Shown piece by piece: positions 34,532 through 42,729 of a DNA stretch of 64,000 nt (positions within the stretch are counted from its first letter, which is position 1; every line of letters begins with the position of its first letter). The position numbers and the translations under genes were made by a program. Source of the stretch: Azospirillum brasilense (GTDB taxonomy: Bacteria; Pseudomonadota; Alphaproteobacteria; Azospirillales; Azospirillaceae); the NCBI RefSeq assembly GCF_022023855.1, contig NZ_CP059449.1:558001-622000 (forward strand). Reading direction: 5' to 3'. Below the pieces are notes generated by a model. That model saw only the letters and a program-made list of their open reading frames with translations. It had not been told where the DNA came from and searched no databases.

Positions 34532-35948
34532 ATGACCGAACAGGGCGTCGCGGCGACTGAAAGTTCTGGGCCCGACAATCATGGCGCTGGAAACTCCGCC
34601 GCCAGCCGCGACAAGGCGTATTTCCTCCACCCCTACACCAACCTGCACGCGCACGAGACCCAGGGCCCGCTGATCATCGAGCGGGGCGAGGGCGTGCGCG
34701 TCTTCGATGACAGCGGCAAGGAATACATCGAGGGTCTGGCCAGCCTGTGGTGCGTGTCGCTGGGCTGGGGCGAGGAGCGCCTTGTCGAGGCCGCCACCCG
34801 CCAGATGCGCAAGCTGCCGACCTACCATGTCTTCGGCCACAAAAGCCACGAGCCGGGCATCGATCTGGCCGAGCGGCTGATCAAGCTGGCCCCGGTGCCG
34901 ATGTCCAAGGTGTTCTTTCGCCAACTCCGGGTCGGAGGCGAACGACACCGCCGTCAAGCTGGTCTGGTACTACAACAACGCTCTGGGCCGCCCGGAGAAG
35001 AAGAAGATCCTGTCGCGCGTGAAGGCCTATCACGGCGTCACCGTGGCGACGGCCAGCCTGACCGGCCTGGTGAACAACCACCGCGATTTCGACCTGCCCA
35101 TCGCGCGCATCCATCACACCGACTGCCCGCACCACTACCGCTTCGCCGAGCCGGGCGAGAGCGAGGAGGCCTTCGCGACCCGTCTGGCGGAAAGCCTGGA
35201 GGCGCTGATCCTGGCCGAGGGGCCGGAGACCATCGCCGCCATGTTCGCCGAGCCGGTGATGGGGGCCGGCGGCGTCATCGTTCCGCCCGCGACCTACTTC
35301 GCGAAGATCCAGCCGATCCTGAAGAAGTACGACATCCTCCTGGTCGCCGATGAGGTGATCTGCGGCTTCGGGCGTACCGGCAATTTCTGGGGCAGCCAGA
35401 CCATGGGCATGCAGCCGGACATCATAACCTGCGCCAAGCAGCTGTCCTCCGGCTATCTGCCGATCTCCGCCGTGATGGTGTCGGACGCGGTCTACCGGGC
35501 CTGCGTCGAGGAGAGCAAGACGATCGGCACCTTCGGCCACGGCTACACCTACTCCGCCCATCCGGTGGCGGCGGCGGTCGCGATCGAGACGCTGAAAATC
35601 TACGAGGAGCGGGACCTGATCGGCCATGTCCGCGCCGTCGCCCCGCTGTTCCAGCGCCGGCTGAAGGCCCTGGCCGACCATCCGCTGGTCGGCGAGGCGC
35701 GCGGCGTCGGGCTGATCGGCGCCCTCGAACTGGTCGCCGACAAGGAGACCAAGACCCCGTTCGATCCGGTGGGCCGGGCCGGCGCCGTCGTGAACGGGCT
35801 GAGCCAGGAGAACGGCCTGATCATCCGCGCCATGGGCGACAGCGTGGCGGTCTGCCCGCCGCTGGTCATCGGCGAGGAGGACATCAACCTGATGTTCGAC
35901 CGCCTGACCACCGCGCTGGACGCCGCGATCCCTGTCCTGCGCGGGTAA
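34532..35948 (+). pseudogene. Class III (omega) aminotransferase interrupted by a +1 frameshift
   Basis: The N-terminal part (MTEQGVAATESS through LAPVPMSKVFF) is read in one frame up to about 34918. The rest (NSGSEANDTAVKLVWYYNN onward) lies in the next frame and runs to 35948. One extra T in the TTT at 34916-34918 explains the break: removing it restores FFANSGSEAND, the PLP phosphate-binding motif. The second part has DEVICGFGRTG and the PLP lysine in CAKQLSSGYLPIS. The intact enzyme would be about 470 aa and transfer amino groups from ω-amino acids or amines to pyruvate. It is either a real lesion or a sequencing error. Confidence 0.88.
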
Positions 35949-35970
35949 CGGCCGGTTCCGCGACGAGAAA

Positions 35971-36005
35971 GGGCCGCCCCGCCATCCGGCGCGGGCGGCC
36001 CTTTT
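35971..36005 (+). terminator. Rho-independent terminator after the aminotransferase
   Basis: Stem GGGCCGCCC / GGGCGGCCC (35971-35979 with 35993-36001, 13-base loop) is followed by TTTTC. An AAA run on the other side lets it also serve the minus-strand gene that ends at 36022. Confidence 0.8.
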
Positions 36006-36021
36006 CATTCGATGAGAGGCG

Positions 36022-36408
36022 TCAGGACCGGGCGGTGTTGATGACGTGCGACGAGACCGGCACGCCCGCCGCCGCCGCGTCGCGGATCAGCGCGTCGGCG
36101 GTCGGCCAGACCATGCGCCCGTCCAACTGCACCAGCGTGTCCTCGCGCACGGCTATGTAGCCGCCCACGCTCGCCATGTAGATCAGCCGCGCCAGACGCT
36201 CCGGCCGCGGCGCGGGCTCCGCCGGCTGGGCCACCGCCTCGGCGCGGGCTGGGGACGGCGCCGGGGAGGCCGCCGGGGAGACCATTGCGGCGGGGGCCGG
36301 GCGGAAGGGGATGACCTTGCTGCCGCCGGGACCGGTGGCACCATGGCTCAATTCCGGGCCGGACATTCGCCGGCCATGCGCGCTGTCGAACGTCAGAACG
36401 GCACTCAT
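36022..36408 (-). CDS. Hypothetical protein (128 aa) with Ala/Pro-rich N-terminus
   Basis: The product begins MSAVLTFDSAHGRRMSGPELS. Residues about 35-70 are Ala/Pro-rich (disordered). The C-terminal 55 residues form a compact-looking unit (LARLIYMASVGGYIAVREDTLVQLDGRMVWPTADALIRDAAAAG, split by a Gly-Gly). No known domain recognised and no signal peptide. Divergent from the hemA side; coding statistics match the neighbours. Confidence 0.6.
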   Translation of the reverse strand: MSAVLTFDSAHGRRMSGPELSHGATGPGGSKVIPFRPAPAAMVSPAASPAPSPARAEAVAQPAEPAPRPERLARLIYMASVGGYIAVREDTLVQLDGRMVWPTADALIRDAAAAGVPVSSHVINTARS

Positions 36409-36863
36409 CGCACGACACTCCCCATCAACGGCTTGACGAACCCTCTCACTTACTCCCTGTCTTCGTCCATACGACCTTGTTCGTAAAAGAACACGACAAT
36501 GGTATTCGGCACAATCGGACAGGAGATACTTTGATCTTTGCTGTCCGTTATATGTTGATAATATTCACGATCACTTGCAATCATCAACGAAATGCAGGGG
36601 CGAAAGGGTGTTTCACAGCCTCGGCAACAGCGCGGCGGGTGACGAACATGAATCGCCCCGCGCGGACGATCATCCATAGGTCGAATGGCCCCGCGGCGGC
36701 GGATCGGCGAGAATTGCCTCCTTGCCGGGCAGACCTTTTGACCTCGGTCAATGCCGGGTGGCAACACGGCAACGATCATGCCATCTTCCTAACGTGCTAG
36801 GCCCGGTGGCTGGACCGCCCGGACGGCACCCGCCCCTTCGGATGAATGCGAACGGAACGCGCG
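36409..36863. other. AT-rich intergenic region upstream of hemA
   Basis: These 455 bases include the lowest-GC stretch of the local area (about 36480-36600). They hold the FNR/FixK-type box at 36738. A weak -10-like GATCAT at 36774 lies at the spacing expected from that box, which would put transcription start near 36786. A 107-codon open frame (36477-36800) has no ribosome site and is not taken as a gene. Confidence 0.5.
36738..36751 (+). promoter_or_regulatory. FNR/FixK-type box upstream of hemA
   Basis: TTGAC-CTCG-GTCAA matches TTGAY-N4-RTCAA perfectly, centred about 119 bases before the hemA ATG. It has the same half-sites as the box upstream of hemN (17772). It predicts oxygen-responsive control of the first heme enzyme. 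Confidence 0.78.
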
Positions 36864-38078
36864 ATGGATTACGAGAGCTTTTTCCGCACCCAGATCGCCA
36901 GCCTGAAACAGGATGGCCGCTACCGGGTCTTCGCCAACCTCGAACGGCAAGCGGGGAACTTTCCGAAAGCCACCTTCCGCGACGCCGCCGGGAAGGAGCG
37001 GGAGGTCACCGTCTGGTGCTCCAACGACTATCTGGGCATGGGCCAGAACCCGGTCGTCCTGAAGGCGATGCACGACGCCATCGACGGCGTGGGTGCGGGC
37101 GCCGGCGGCACGCGCAACATCTCCGGCACCAACATCTACCACGTGCTGCTGGAACGCGAACTGGCCGACCTCCACCGGAAGGAGGCGGCGCTGCTCTTCA
37201 CCTCCGGCTACGTGTCCAACGACGCGACGCTGGGGACGCTGGGCAAGCTGCTGCCCAACTGCGTGATCCTGTCGGACGCGCTGAACCACAATTCGATGAT
37301 CACCGGCATCCGCAACAGCGGCGCCGAGAAGCACATCTTCCGCCACAACGACCCCAAGCACCTGGACGAGCTGCTGTCGCAGATCGCCCCGGACCGCCCG
37401 AAGGTCGTGGCCTTCGAGAGCGTCTACTCCATGGACGGCGACGTCGCCCCGATCCATGACCTGTGCGACGTCGCCGACAAGCACGGCGCCATGACCTATC
37501 TGGACGAGGTGCACGCGGTCGGCATGTACGGCCCGCGCGGCGGCGGCGTGGCGGAGCGCGACGGCGCCATGGACCGGCTGACCATCATCGAGGGCACGCT
37601 GGGCAAGGCGTTCGGCGTCCAGGGCGGCTACATCACCGGCTCCACCGCGCTGGTCGACTGCATCCGCAGCTTCGCCGCCGGCTTCATCTTCTCAACCTCC
37701 CTGTCGCCGGTTCTCGCCGCCGGGGCGCTGGCCAGCATCCGCTACCTGAAGACCAGCCAGACGGAGCGCGACCGGCACCAGGAGCGCGCGGCGACCCTGA
37801 AGCGGCTGATGGCCGAGGCCGGCCTGCCGGTGATGCCGTCGGCCAGCCACATCGTTCCGGTGATGGTCGGCGACGCCCACCGCTGCAAGCGCGCCTCGGA
37901 CGAGCTGATGGAACGGCACGACATCTACGTCCAGCCGATCAACTACCCGACCGTGCCGCGCGGCGGCGAGCGCCTGCGCTTCACCCCGACCCCGCTGCAC
38001 AGCGACGCCGAGATGGCGCGTCTCGTCGACGCCCTGCTCGACGTGTGGAGCCGCCTGGACCTGCGTCTGGCGGCGTAA
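36864..38078 (+). CDS. hemA: 5-aminolevulinate synthase
   Basis: The product has 404 aa from [11 protein letters not shown]; an ATG six codons upstream gives [10 protein letters not shown], less like the family N-terminus. PLP-fold α-oxoamine synthase motifs: GNDYLGMG-like [44 protein letters not shown], and the lysine motif [13 protein letters not shown]. It condenses glycine and succinyl-CoA to 5-aminolevulinate, the first step of heme synthesis in alphaproteobacteria. It is the step usually regulated; the upstream FNR/FixK-type box supports that here. Confidence 0.97.
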   Translation: MDYESFFRTQIASLKQDGRYRVFANLERQAGNFPKATFRDAAGKEREVTVWCSNDYLGMGQNPVVLKAMHDAIDGVGAGAGGTRNISGTNIYHVLLERELADLHRKEAALLFTSGYVSNDATLGTLGKLLPNCVILSDALNHNSMITGIRNSGAEKHIFRHNDPKHLDELLSQIAPDRPKVVAFESVYSMDGDVAPIHDLCDVADKHGAMTYLDEVHAVGMYGPRGGGVAERDGAMDRLTIIEGTLGKAFGVQGGYITGSTALVDCIRSFAAGFIFSTSLSPVLAAGALASIRYLKTSQTERDRHQERAATLKRLMAEAGLPVMPSASHIVPVMVGDAHRCKRASDELMERHDIYVQPINYPTVPRGGERLRFTPTPLHSDAEMARLVDALLDVWSRLDLRLAA

Positions 38079-38089
38079 GCCCCACGGCA

Positions 38090-38111
38090 CCCCTCCTCCA
38101 GGGAGGAGGGG
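38090..38111. terminator. GC-rich palindrome after hemA
   Basis: CCCCTCCTCC-AG-GGAGGAGGGG forms a 10-bp perfect palindrome 12 bases past the hemA stop. No T-run follows, so it is a weak or Rho-linked terminator at best. Confidence 0.4.
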
Positions 38112-38190
38112 ATTCGGTGATCTCCCGGCGATGATGGCATCGGCGCTCTGGACTTGTGGGCCGGAGCGCCTTACCTTTAGACGTATCTGA

Positions 38191-38208
38191 GAACGTTTCG
38201 CAACGTTC
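38191..38208. promoter_or_regulatory. Inverted repeat, possible operator of the PadR-like gene
   Basis: GAACGTT-TCGC-AACGTTC is a perfect palindrome with 7-bp arms, 40 bases before the start of the regulator gene at 38248. Autoregulation by that winged-helix protein is inferred from position only. Confidence 0.45.
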
Positions 38209-38247
38209 GGTCCGTAAACGTCGACAGCCACCGCCCAGGGGTTCGCC

Positions 38248-38793
38248 ATGTACCGTGACAACTCGCTGATGCCGAAGGAGGCCGTGCGCCTCGCCGTCCT
38301 GGGCACGCTGATCCAGAACGGGCCGCAGCGTTACGCCGAACTGGCCGGCGCGCTCCGCCATTTCCTCGACCGCATCGTCGGCCCGTCGCTCGACCTCATG
38401 GGCACGTCGCTGGAGATGCTGCGCTACGAGGGGTTGATCGAGGCGCTGGACGGCACCGGCATGGAGGACAACGCCCTGCTCGGCGCGACCGAGGCCGGAC
38501 GGGCGGAATTCGACACGCTGATGCGCGCCAACGTGCGCGCGCCTTCGGCGGACGGGCTGAACAAGCTGGTCATCGCGCTGAAGCTGCGCTTCCTGCACCT
38601 GCTGGACGTCGAGTCGCAGCGCGACCAGATCGACCACCTCGCCTCCCTGTGCGAGACGGAGCTGGCCCGGCTGGGCGACCTGAAGCGGGCGAGTGCGGGA
38701 ACCGACGGCCATTTCGCCGAATGGCTGGAGCACGACATCGCCCAGGCCGAAGAGCGGCTGAACTGGTTCAACAATCTCCTGTCCCGGTTGTGA
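38248..38793 (+). CDS. PadR-like winged-helix regulator
   Basis: The product has 181 aa. The first 90 residues (KEAVRLAVLGTLIQNGPQRYAELAGALRHFL through YEGLIEAL) look like a winged helix with PadR-type spacing. The C-terminal half is a long amphipathic helix region (FLHLLDVESQRDQIDHLASLCETEL and EERLNWFNNLL) resembling the PadR dimerisation coiled coil. Regulated genes unknown. Located between hemA and the HPt gene, with a palindrome upstream. Confidence 0.6.
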   Translation: MYRDNSLMPKEAVRLAVLGTLIQNGPQRYAELAGALRHFLDRIVGPSLDLMGTSLEMLRYEGLIEALDGTGMEDNALLGATEAGRAEFDTLMRANVRAPSADGLNKLVIALKLRFLHLLDVESQRDQIDHLASLCETELARLGDLKRASAGTDGHFAEWLEHDIAQAEERLNWFNNLLSRL

Positions 38794-38906
38794 CCGGCGC
38801 GGCGTTTTAGCCGCCTTTCATGCCAACATTTGTTCCGCGTTAGGGTTCTGGTGTAACTTTCGGGGCCATACTGCCTAACCCGAAAGCATAGTCAGGACCC
38901 TCTCCC

Positions 38907-39683
38907 ATGGCTTCCAACCTGTCGCCCGACGATCTTGAAGACCGCCTGCGCGTCGAATTCATGGACGACGCCCGCGACCGGCTGGAGGTGATGAACGCCG
39001 CCCTGGAAGGCTTGTCCAAGGGCACGCGGGAGGAAAGCGCGGTCATCGGCGTGCTCCGGCTGGAGGCCCACAACTTCAAGGGCATGGGCACCAGCTTCGG
39101 CTACCCCACCGTCAGCCTCGTCGCGCACCGCCTGGAGGATTACCTGTCCGGCCTGAAACGGCTGGAACAGCGCGAGTTGAACGACGCGCAGACCTTCGTG
39201 GACCGGATCGCCGAGCTGGTGGACCGCGCCGAGCAGCCGCAGGTTGCCGAAACGAACCGGATCATCCGCGCCCTGCCGGTGCGTTACCAGTTCGAGATCA
39301 CCGACATCCAGATCAGCAACGTCGAGATCATGCTGGTCACCCCGTCCAAGGTCGTCGCCAAGAAGTTGGGCAGTGAACTGGCGGCCTGCGGCTTCCGCAC
39401 GGTGACGGTCAGCGACCCCATCGAGTCGATCAGTCTCGCCGTTCGCGTCCCGCCGGACATGTTGATCGCGTCGATGGTGATGGACGGCCTGTCCGGCCTG
39501 GACCTGATCCGCGGCCTGCGTGCGATGAGCGTCACGCACAATGTGCCGATGGCGCTGCTGACCTCGATGAGCCTGGACAACCCGGCCCTGAAGGAAATCC
39601 CGCACGGCGTCTCGGTCATCCGCGTCGGCGAGCATTTCGGCGACGACTTCGCGGCGGTGGTGGCGAAGCACAACCTCGGCTGA
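38907..39683 (+). CDS. HPt domain fused to a pseudo-receiver domain
   Basis: The product has 258 aa. An HPt-like four-helix bundle (residues about 10-110) contains the phosphotransfer histidine segment LEAHNFKGMGTSFGYP. A receiver-fold half (about 130-255) begins IEIMLVTPSKVVAKKL-like NVEIMLVTPSKV. At the position of the phospho-acceptor Asp it reads IASMVMDGLSGLDL, so the Asp is replaced by Ser; the conserved Lys and Thr positions are partly kept (MALLTSMSL). Thus it may relay or sequester phosphate through the His and use the receiver only for binding. No kinase or CheY gene is adjacent. Confidence 0.75.
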   Translation: MASNLSPDDLEDRLRVEFMDDARDRLEVMNAALEGLSKGTREESAVIGVLRLEAHNFKGMGTSFGYPTVSLVAHRLEDYLSGLKRLEQRELNDAQTFVDRIAELVDRAEQPQVAETNRIIRALPVRYQFEITDIQISNVEIMLVTPSKVVAKKLGSELAACGFRTVTVSDPIESISLAVRVPPDMLIASMVMDGLSGLDLIRGLRAMSVTHNVPMALLTSMSLDNPALKEIPHGVSVIRVGEHFGDDFAAVVAKHNLG

Positions 39684-39739
39684 GGTGGCTGAACACCGTT
39701 GCGGGCAAAAATGACTTCACGGATTTCGCGGATTTAGAG

Positions 39740-39836
39740 CACGGATTACACGGATTTTTCTTTGATGCTCGCCCAGTAGTGACTTGTCGAGGAGCCCTTG
39801 CTGAGCAAGCGATCTAAAAAATCCGTGTAATCCGTG
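39740..39836. repeat. Long inverted repeat with ATCCGTGTAATCCGTG motifs
   Basis: A perfect 20-bp inverted repeat (39740-39759 with 39817-39836) encloses a 57-base loop. Further partial copies of ATCCGTG/CACGGAT flank it from about 39716 to 39868. It is notably AT-richer than its surroundings. It lies between the convergent HPt and SDR genes, encodes nothing, and may be a small non-autonomous element or a structured 3' region. Confidence 0.75.
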
Positions 39837-39905
39837 AAAAGATCGGTAAAATCCGTGTAAATCTTGTGATCCCAGCCCGTCACTCGTAACGGGCAACCAC
39901 CCGCA

Positions 39906-40643
39906 TCAATACAGATGCTGCCCGCCGGTTATGAACATTTCCGTACCGGTGACGTAGCCCGAGTCGGGACCGCACAGGTAGAAGACCACCGCCGCCACAT
40001 CCTCCGGCGTGCCCATGCGCTTCAGCGGGATGCGCGGGATCAGCACGTCGTATTCCGGCCCGGTCATGGCCGTCTCGATCTCGCCCGGCGCCACGGCGTT
40101 GACGCGCACGCCGATCTCGGCGAACTCCACGGCCATCTCACGGGTCAGGCCGGACAGCGCCGCCTTGGAGGTCGAATAGGCCGACCCCGCGAAGGGGTGC
40201 ACCGAATGGCCGGCGATGGAGGTCACGTTGACGATCGCCCCCTTCGCCCGCGACAGTGGCGCCGCGAAGCCGCGGGCCAGCACCAGCGGAGCGAAGAAGT
40301 TCAGCTCGAACACCCGGTGCCATCCTTCGATGGCCCCGTTCAGGCAGCCGAGACGCTCCTTGATCGGCGTCTTGGGCGAAATGCCGGCGTTGTTGATCAA
40401 CGCGTGCAGCGGCCCGCCGTCCAGCGCCCGGTTGGCCTCCTCCAGGAAGCGGGCGCGGCTGTCCGGATCGGACAGGTCCGTCGGGATGTGGTGGGTCCAG
40501 TTCGGATCGCGCCGGCAATGGTCCGGCACCTCCTCGCGGGAACAGGAAATGACCCGCCAGCCCTCGGCGCTGAAGCGCTGCACGGTGGCGTGGCCGATGC
40601 CCCGGCTCGCGCCGGTCAGAATGACGGTTTTACGGTGCGGCAT
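39906..40643 (-). CDS. SDR family NAD(P)-dependent oxidoreductase
   Basis: The product has 245 aa from ATG 40643 (MPHRKTVILTGASRGIG). It has the Rossmann motif TGASRGIG, the structural NNAG (LINNAGIS), the catalytic Ser in NVTSIAGH, the YxxxK motif SAYSTSKAALSG, and a C-terminal GGQ ending. Classical 3-oxoacyl reductase-type SDR; the substrate is unknown. The start is supported by fold position rather than a ribosome site. Confidence 0.92.
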   Translation of the reverse strand: MPHRKTVILTGASRGIGHATVQRFSAEGWRVISCSREEVPDHCRRDPNWTHHIPTDLSDPDSRARFLEEANRALDGGPLHALINNAGISPKTPIKERLGCLNGAIEGWHRVFELNFFAPLVLARGFAAPLSRAKGAIVNVTSIAGHSVHPFAGSAYSTSKAALSGLTREMAVEFAEIGVRVNAVAPGEIETAMTGPEYDVLIPRIPLKRMGTPEDVAAVVFYLCGPDSGYVTGTEMFITGGQHLY

Positions 40644-40785
40644 GATGTCCGAGGATACCCCGCTTCGCCGCACCGCGCCAGCGCGGCCGTTGCCGGTCAG
40701 ACCATGCACCGTTGACGGGCGCACCCCACCGCCCAACCTTCAGCCTGAGGCCAACCGTTTCACAGAGTCCAGGAGGACCGCCGAC

Positions 40786-41961
40786 GTGCTCCCCCGTTTG
40801 ATGGCTGTCCTTCTGCTCTCCGGCAGCCTGTTGGCCGGCCTGGGTGACGCCACCGCGGCGAAGGCCGCCGCCCTGACCAATGCCTGCGTGCCGCCCGGCG
40901 GCTGGTCCGACGCCACCGCCCGCCCGCTGAACGCCGCCGATTTGCTGCGCCGCGCCGCGGCCTCGCCCGCCGTGCTGCTGGGAGAGCGGCACGACAACGC
41001 CGACCACCACCGCTGGCAGCTTCACAGCCTGGCGGCGCTGCACGCGCTGAACCCTGATCTGGCGGTCGGCATGGAGATGTTCCCGCGCAGCGTCCAGCCG
41101 GTCCTCGACCGCTGGAGCGCCGGGCAGCTGACCGAGGCGGAGCTGCTGCGCGAAACCAACTGGCCGAAGGTCTGGGGCTACGACGCGCGCTTCTACCTGC
41201 CGATCCTGCATTTCGCCCGGATGAACCGACTGCCGGTGGTCGCGCTGAACGTCGACCGCGGGCTGGTCAGCCGCACTGCGCGCGATGGCTGGGCCGCCGT
41301 TCCGGCCAACGAACGGGAAGGCGTGGGCGACCCGGCCCCTCCTCCCGCCTCCTACACCGAGCGGCTGCGCCAGGTGATGGCCGCCCACGGTCCGACCGAG
41401 CGCCGCTCCGGCAGCTTCGAGCGATTCGTCGAGGCGCAATCCGTCTGGGACCGCGCCATGGCCGAGCGGATCGCCGAGACCCACCGCCAGACCAACCGCA
41501 CCGTCGTCGCCATCCTGGGCCAAGGGCACATCGAAGGCCGCGACGGCGTGCCCCACCAGCTGGCCGACCTGGGCATCCGGAACAGCGTCGTCCTGCTGCC
41601 CTGGGATGAGGATCGCCCCTGCGCCGAGCTGGACGGGCGGATCGCCGACGCGGTCTACGGGCTGGGCGAGAGCGAGGCGCCGGCCGAGACGCCCCGCCCC
41701 CGGCTGGGCGTGATGCTTGAGCCAGGAACCGAGGGGGTGCGCGTGCGCTCCGTCACCGAGGGCAGCGTCGCCGCCGCCGCCGGCCTGACGGCGGGCGACC
41801 TCGTGGTCGCCGCGGCGGGATCCCCGGTCCGCGAAGCCTCCGACCTGACGGCGGTGGTGCAGCGCCAAGCCCCCGGCACCTGGCTGCCGCTGACCGTCAA
41901 GCGCGAGCAGGGCACGGCGGAGCTGGTGGCGAAGTTCCCCGCCTCGCCCACCGTGGAGTGA
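40786..41961 (+). CDS. ChaN family protein with C-terminal PDZ domain
   Basis: The product has 391 aa from GTG 40786, which has AGGAGG nine bases upstream. A signal peptide (AVLLLSGSLLAGLGDATAAKA) leads to a periplasmic chain. The ChaN-like fold shows SPAVLLGERHDNADHHRWQ and VGMEMFPRSVQPVLDRW, with GQGHIEGRDGVP further on. A PDZ-like domain occupies about 330-391 (GVRVRSVTEGSVAAAAGLTAGDLVV). Campylobacter ChaN binds heme; here the lipobox is not obvious. Confidence 0.85.
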   Translation: MLPRLMAVLLLSGSLLAGLGDATAAKAAALTNACVPPGGWSDATARPLNAADLLRRAAASPAVLLGERHDNADHHRWQLHSLAALHALNPDLAVGMEMFPRSVQPVLDRWSAGQLTEAELLRETNWPKVWGYDARFYLPILHFARMNRLPVVALNVDRGLVSRTARDGWAAVPANEREGVGDPAPPPASYTERLRQVMAAHGPTERRSGSFERFVEAQSVWDRAMAERIAETHRQTNRTVVAILGQGHIEGRDGVPHQLADLGIRNSVVLLPWDEDRPCAELDGRIADAVYGLGESEAPAETPRPRLGVMLEPGTEGVRVRSVTEGSVAAAAGLTAGDLVVAAAGSPVREASDLTAVVQRQAPGTWLPLTVKREQGTAELVAKFPASPTVE

Positions 41962-41968
41962 TCGGGAG

Positions 41969-42553
41969 CTAGAGCATCCGCTCCCACTGCGCCAAAACGT
42001 CCGGCGTGGGGTTCATCGCCGGGGCGAAGTCCTGGCGGCCCAGCCGCGACCGGTGTTCGCGCAAGGCCCACTGGACGGTCGGGAAGGCCAGATCGTCCCA
42101 GGGGATCTCCTCCCAGCGGAACAGCCCGACCTCCTGGCTCTCCGGCCCGGCGGACACGTCCGGCGACAGCAGGCGGGCGCGGAAAATGAGCTGCACCTGA
42201 CTGATGCGTGGGATGTCGTAGACGGCCAGCAGCGAGTCGATGGCGATCCTGGCCCGCGCCTCCTCCCACGCCTCGCGGGCGGCGCCCTCCATGGTGCTTT
42301 CTCGCTCCTCCATGAAGCCGGCGGGCAGCGTCCAATAGCCCTTGCGCGGTTCGATGGCGCGGCGGCACAGCAGGATGCGGTCCTCCCAGGTCGCCACCGA
42401 CCCGACGACGATCAGCGGGTTCTGGTAGGCGATGTAGCCGCAATCCGGACAGGTCAGCCGCTCGCGATCCTCGCCGGGCGGAATGGTGCGGACGCGGGGG
42501 CCCTTGAGGGGGCCGGGAGGGAAACCGGAGGGGGAGGACGGATCGTCGGGCAT
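41969..42553 (-). CDS. NUDIX hydrolase with N-terminal zinc ribbon
   Basis: The product has 194 aa. A CPDC segment near residue 35 (CPDCGYIAYQNP) is half of a zinc ribbon. The Nudix box G-x5-E-x7-R-E-x2-E-E reads GFMEERESTMEGAAREAWEE; the final G of the box is replaced by Ala. Predicted to hydrolyse a nucleoside diphosphate linked to X, with ADP-ribose- or NADH-type substrates likely for this zinc-ribbon group. It is convergent with ChaN and divergent from rmuC. Confidence 0.9.
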   Translation of the reverse strand: MPDDPSSPSGFPPGPLKGPRVRTIPPGEDRERLTCPDCGYIAYQNPLIVVGSVATWEDRILLCRRAIEPRKGYWTLPAGFMEERESTMEGAAREAWEEARARIAIDSLLAVYDIPRISQVQLIFRARLLSPDVSAGPESQEVGLFRWEEIPWDDLAFPTVQWALREHRSRLGRQDFAPAMNPTPDVLAQWERML

Positions 42554-42729
42554 CCGTCGGATATGGCGCAGACGGCGACGGCGGGCAAGCCCGCTTCACC
42601 GACCCGCATCGCAGGCAGAACGGAGCCGCAGGGAGGGTTCTTCTTTGTTCATTGCCCGTTCTCTTTCCTGATTCGTTCCTGTAGTCTCGCCTGTGGTCTC
42701 GGCATTTGCAGCGATCTTCGGGGAATTTC

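Noticed and set aside
36477..36800. A 107-codon + strand open frame upstream of hemA
   Set aside because: No ribosome site; it spans the AT-rich promoter region and the FNR/FixK-type box.
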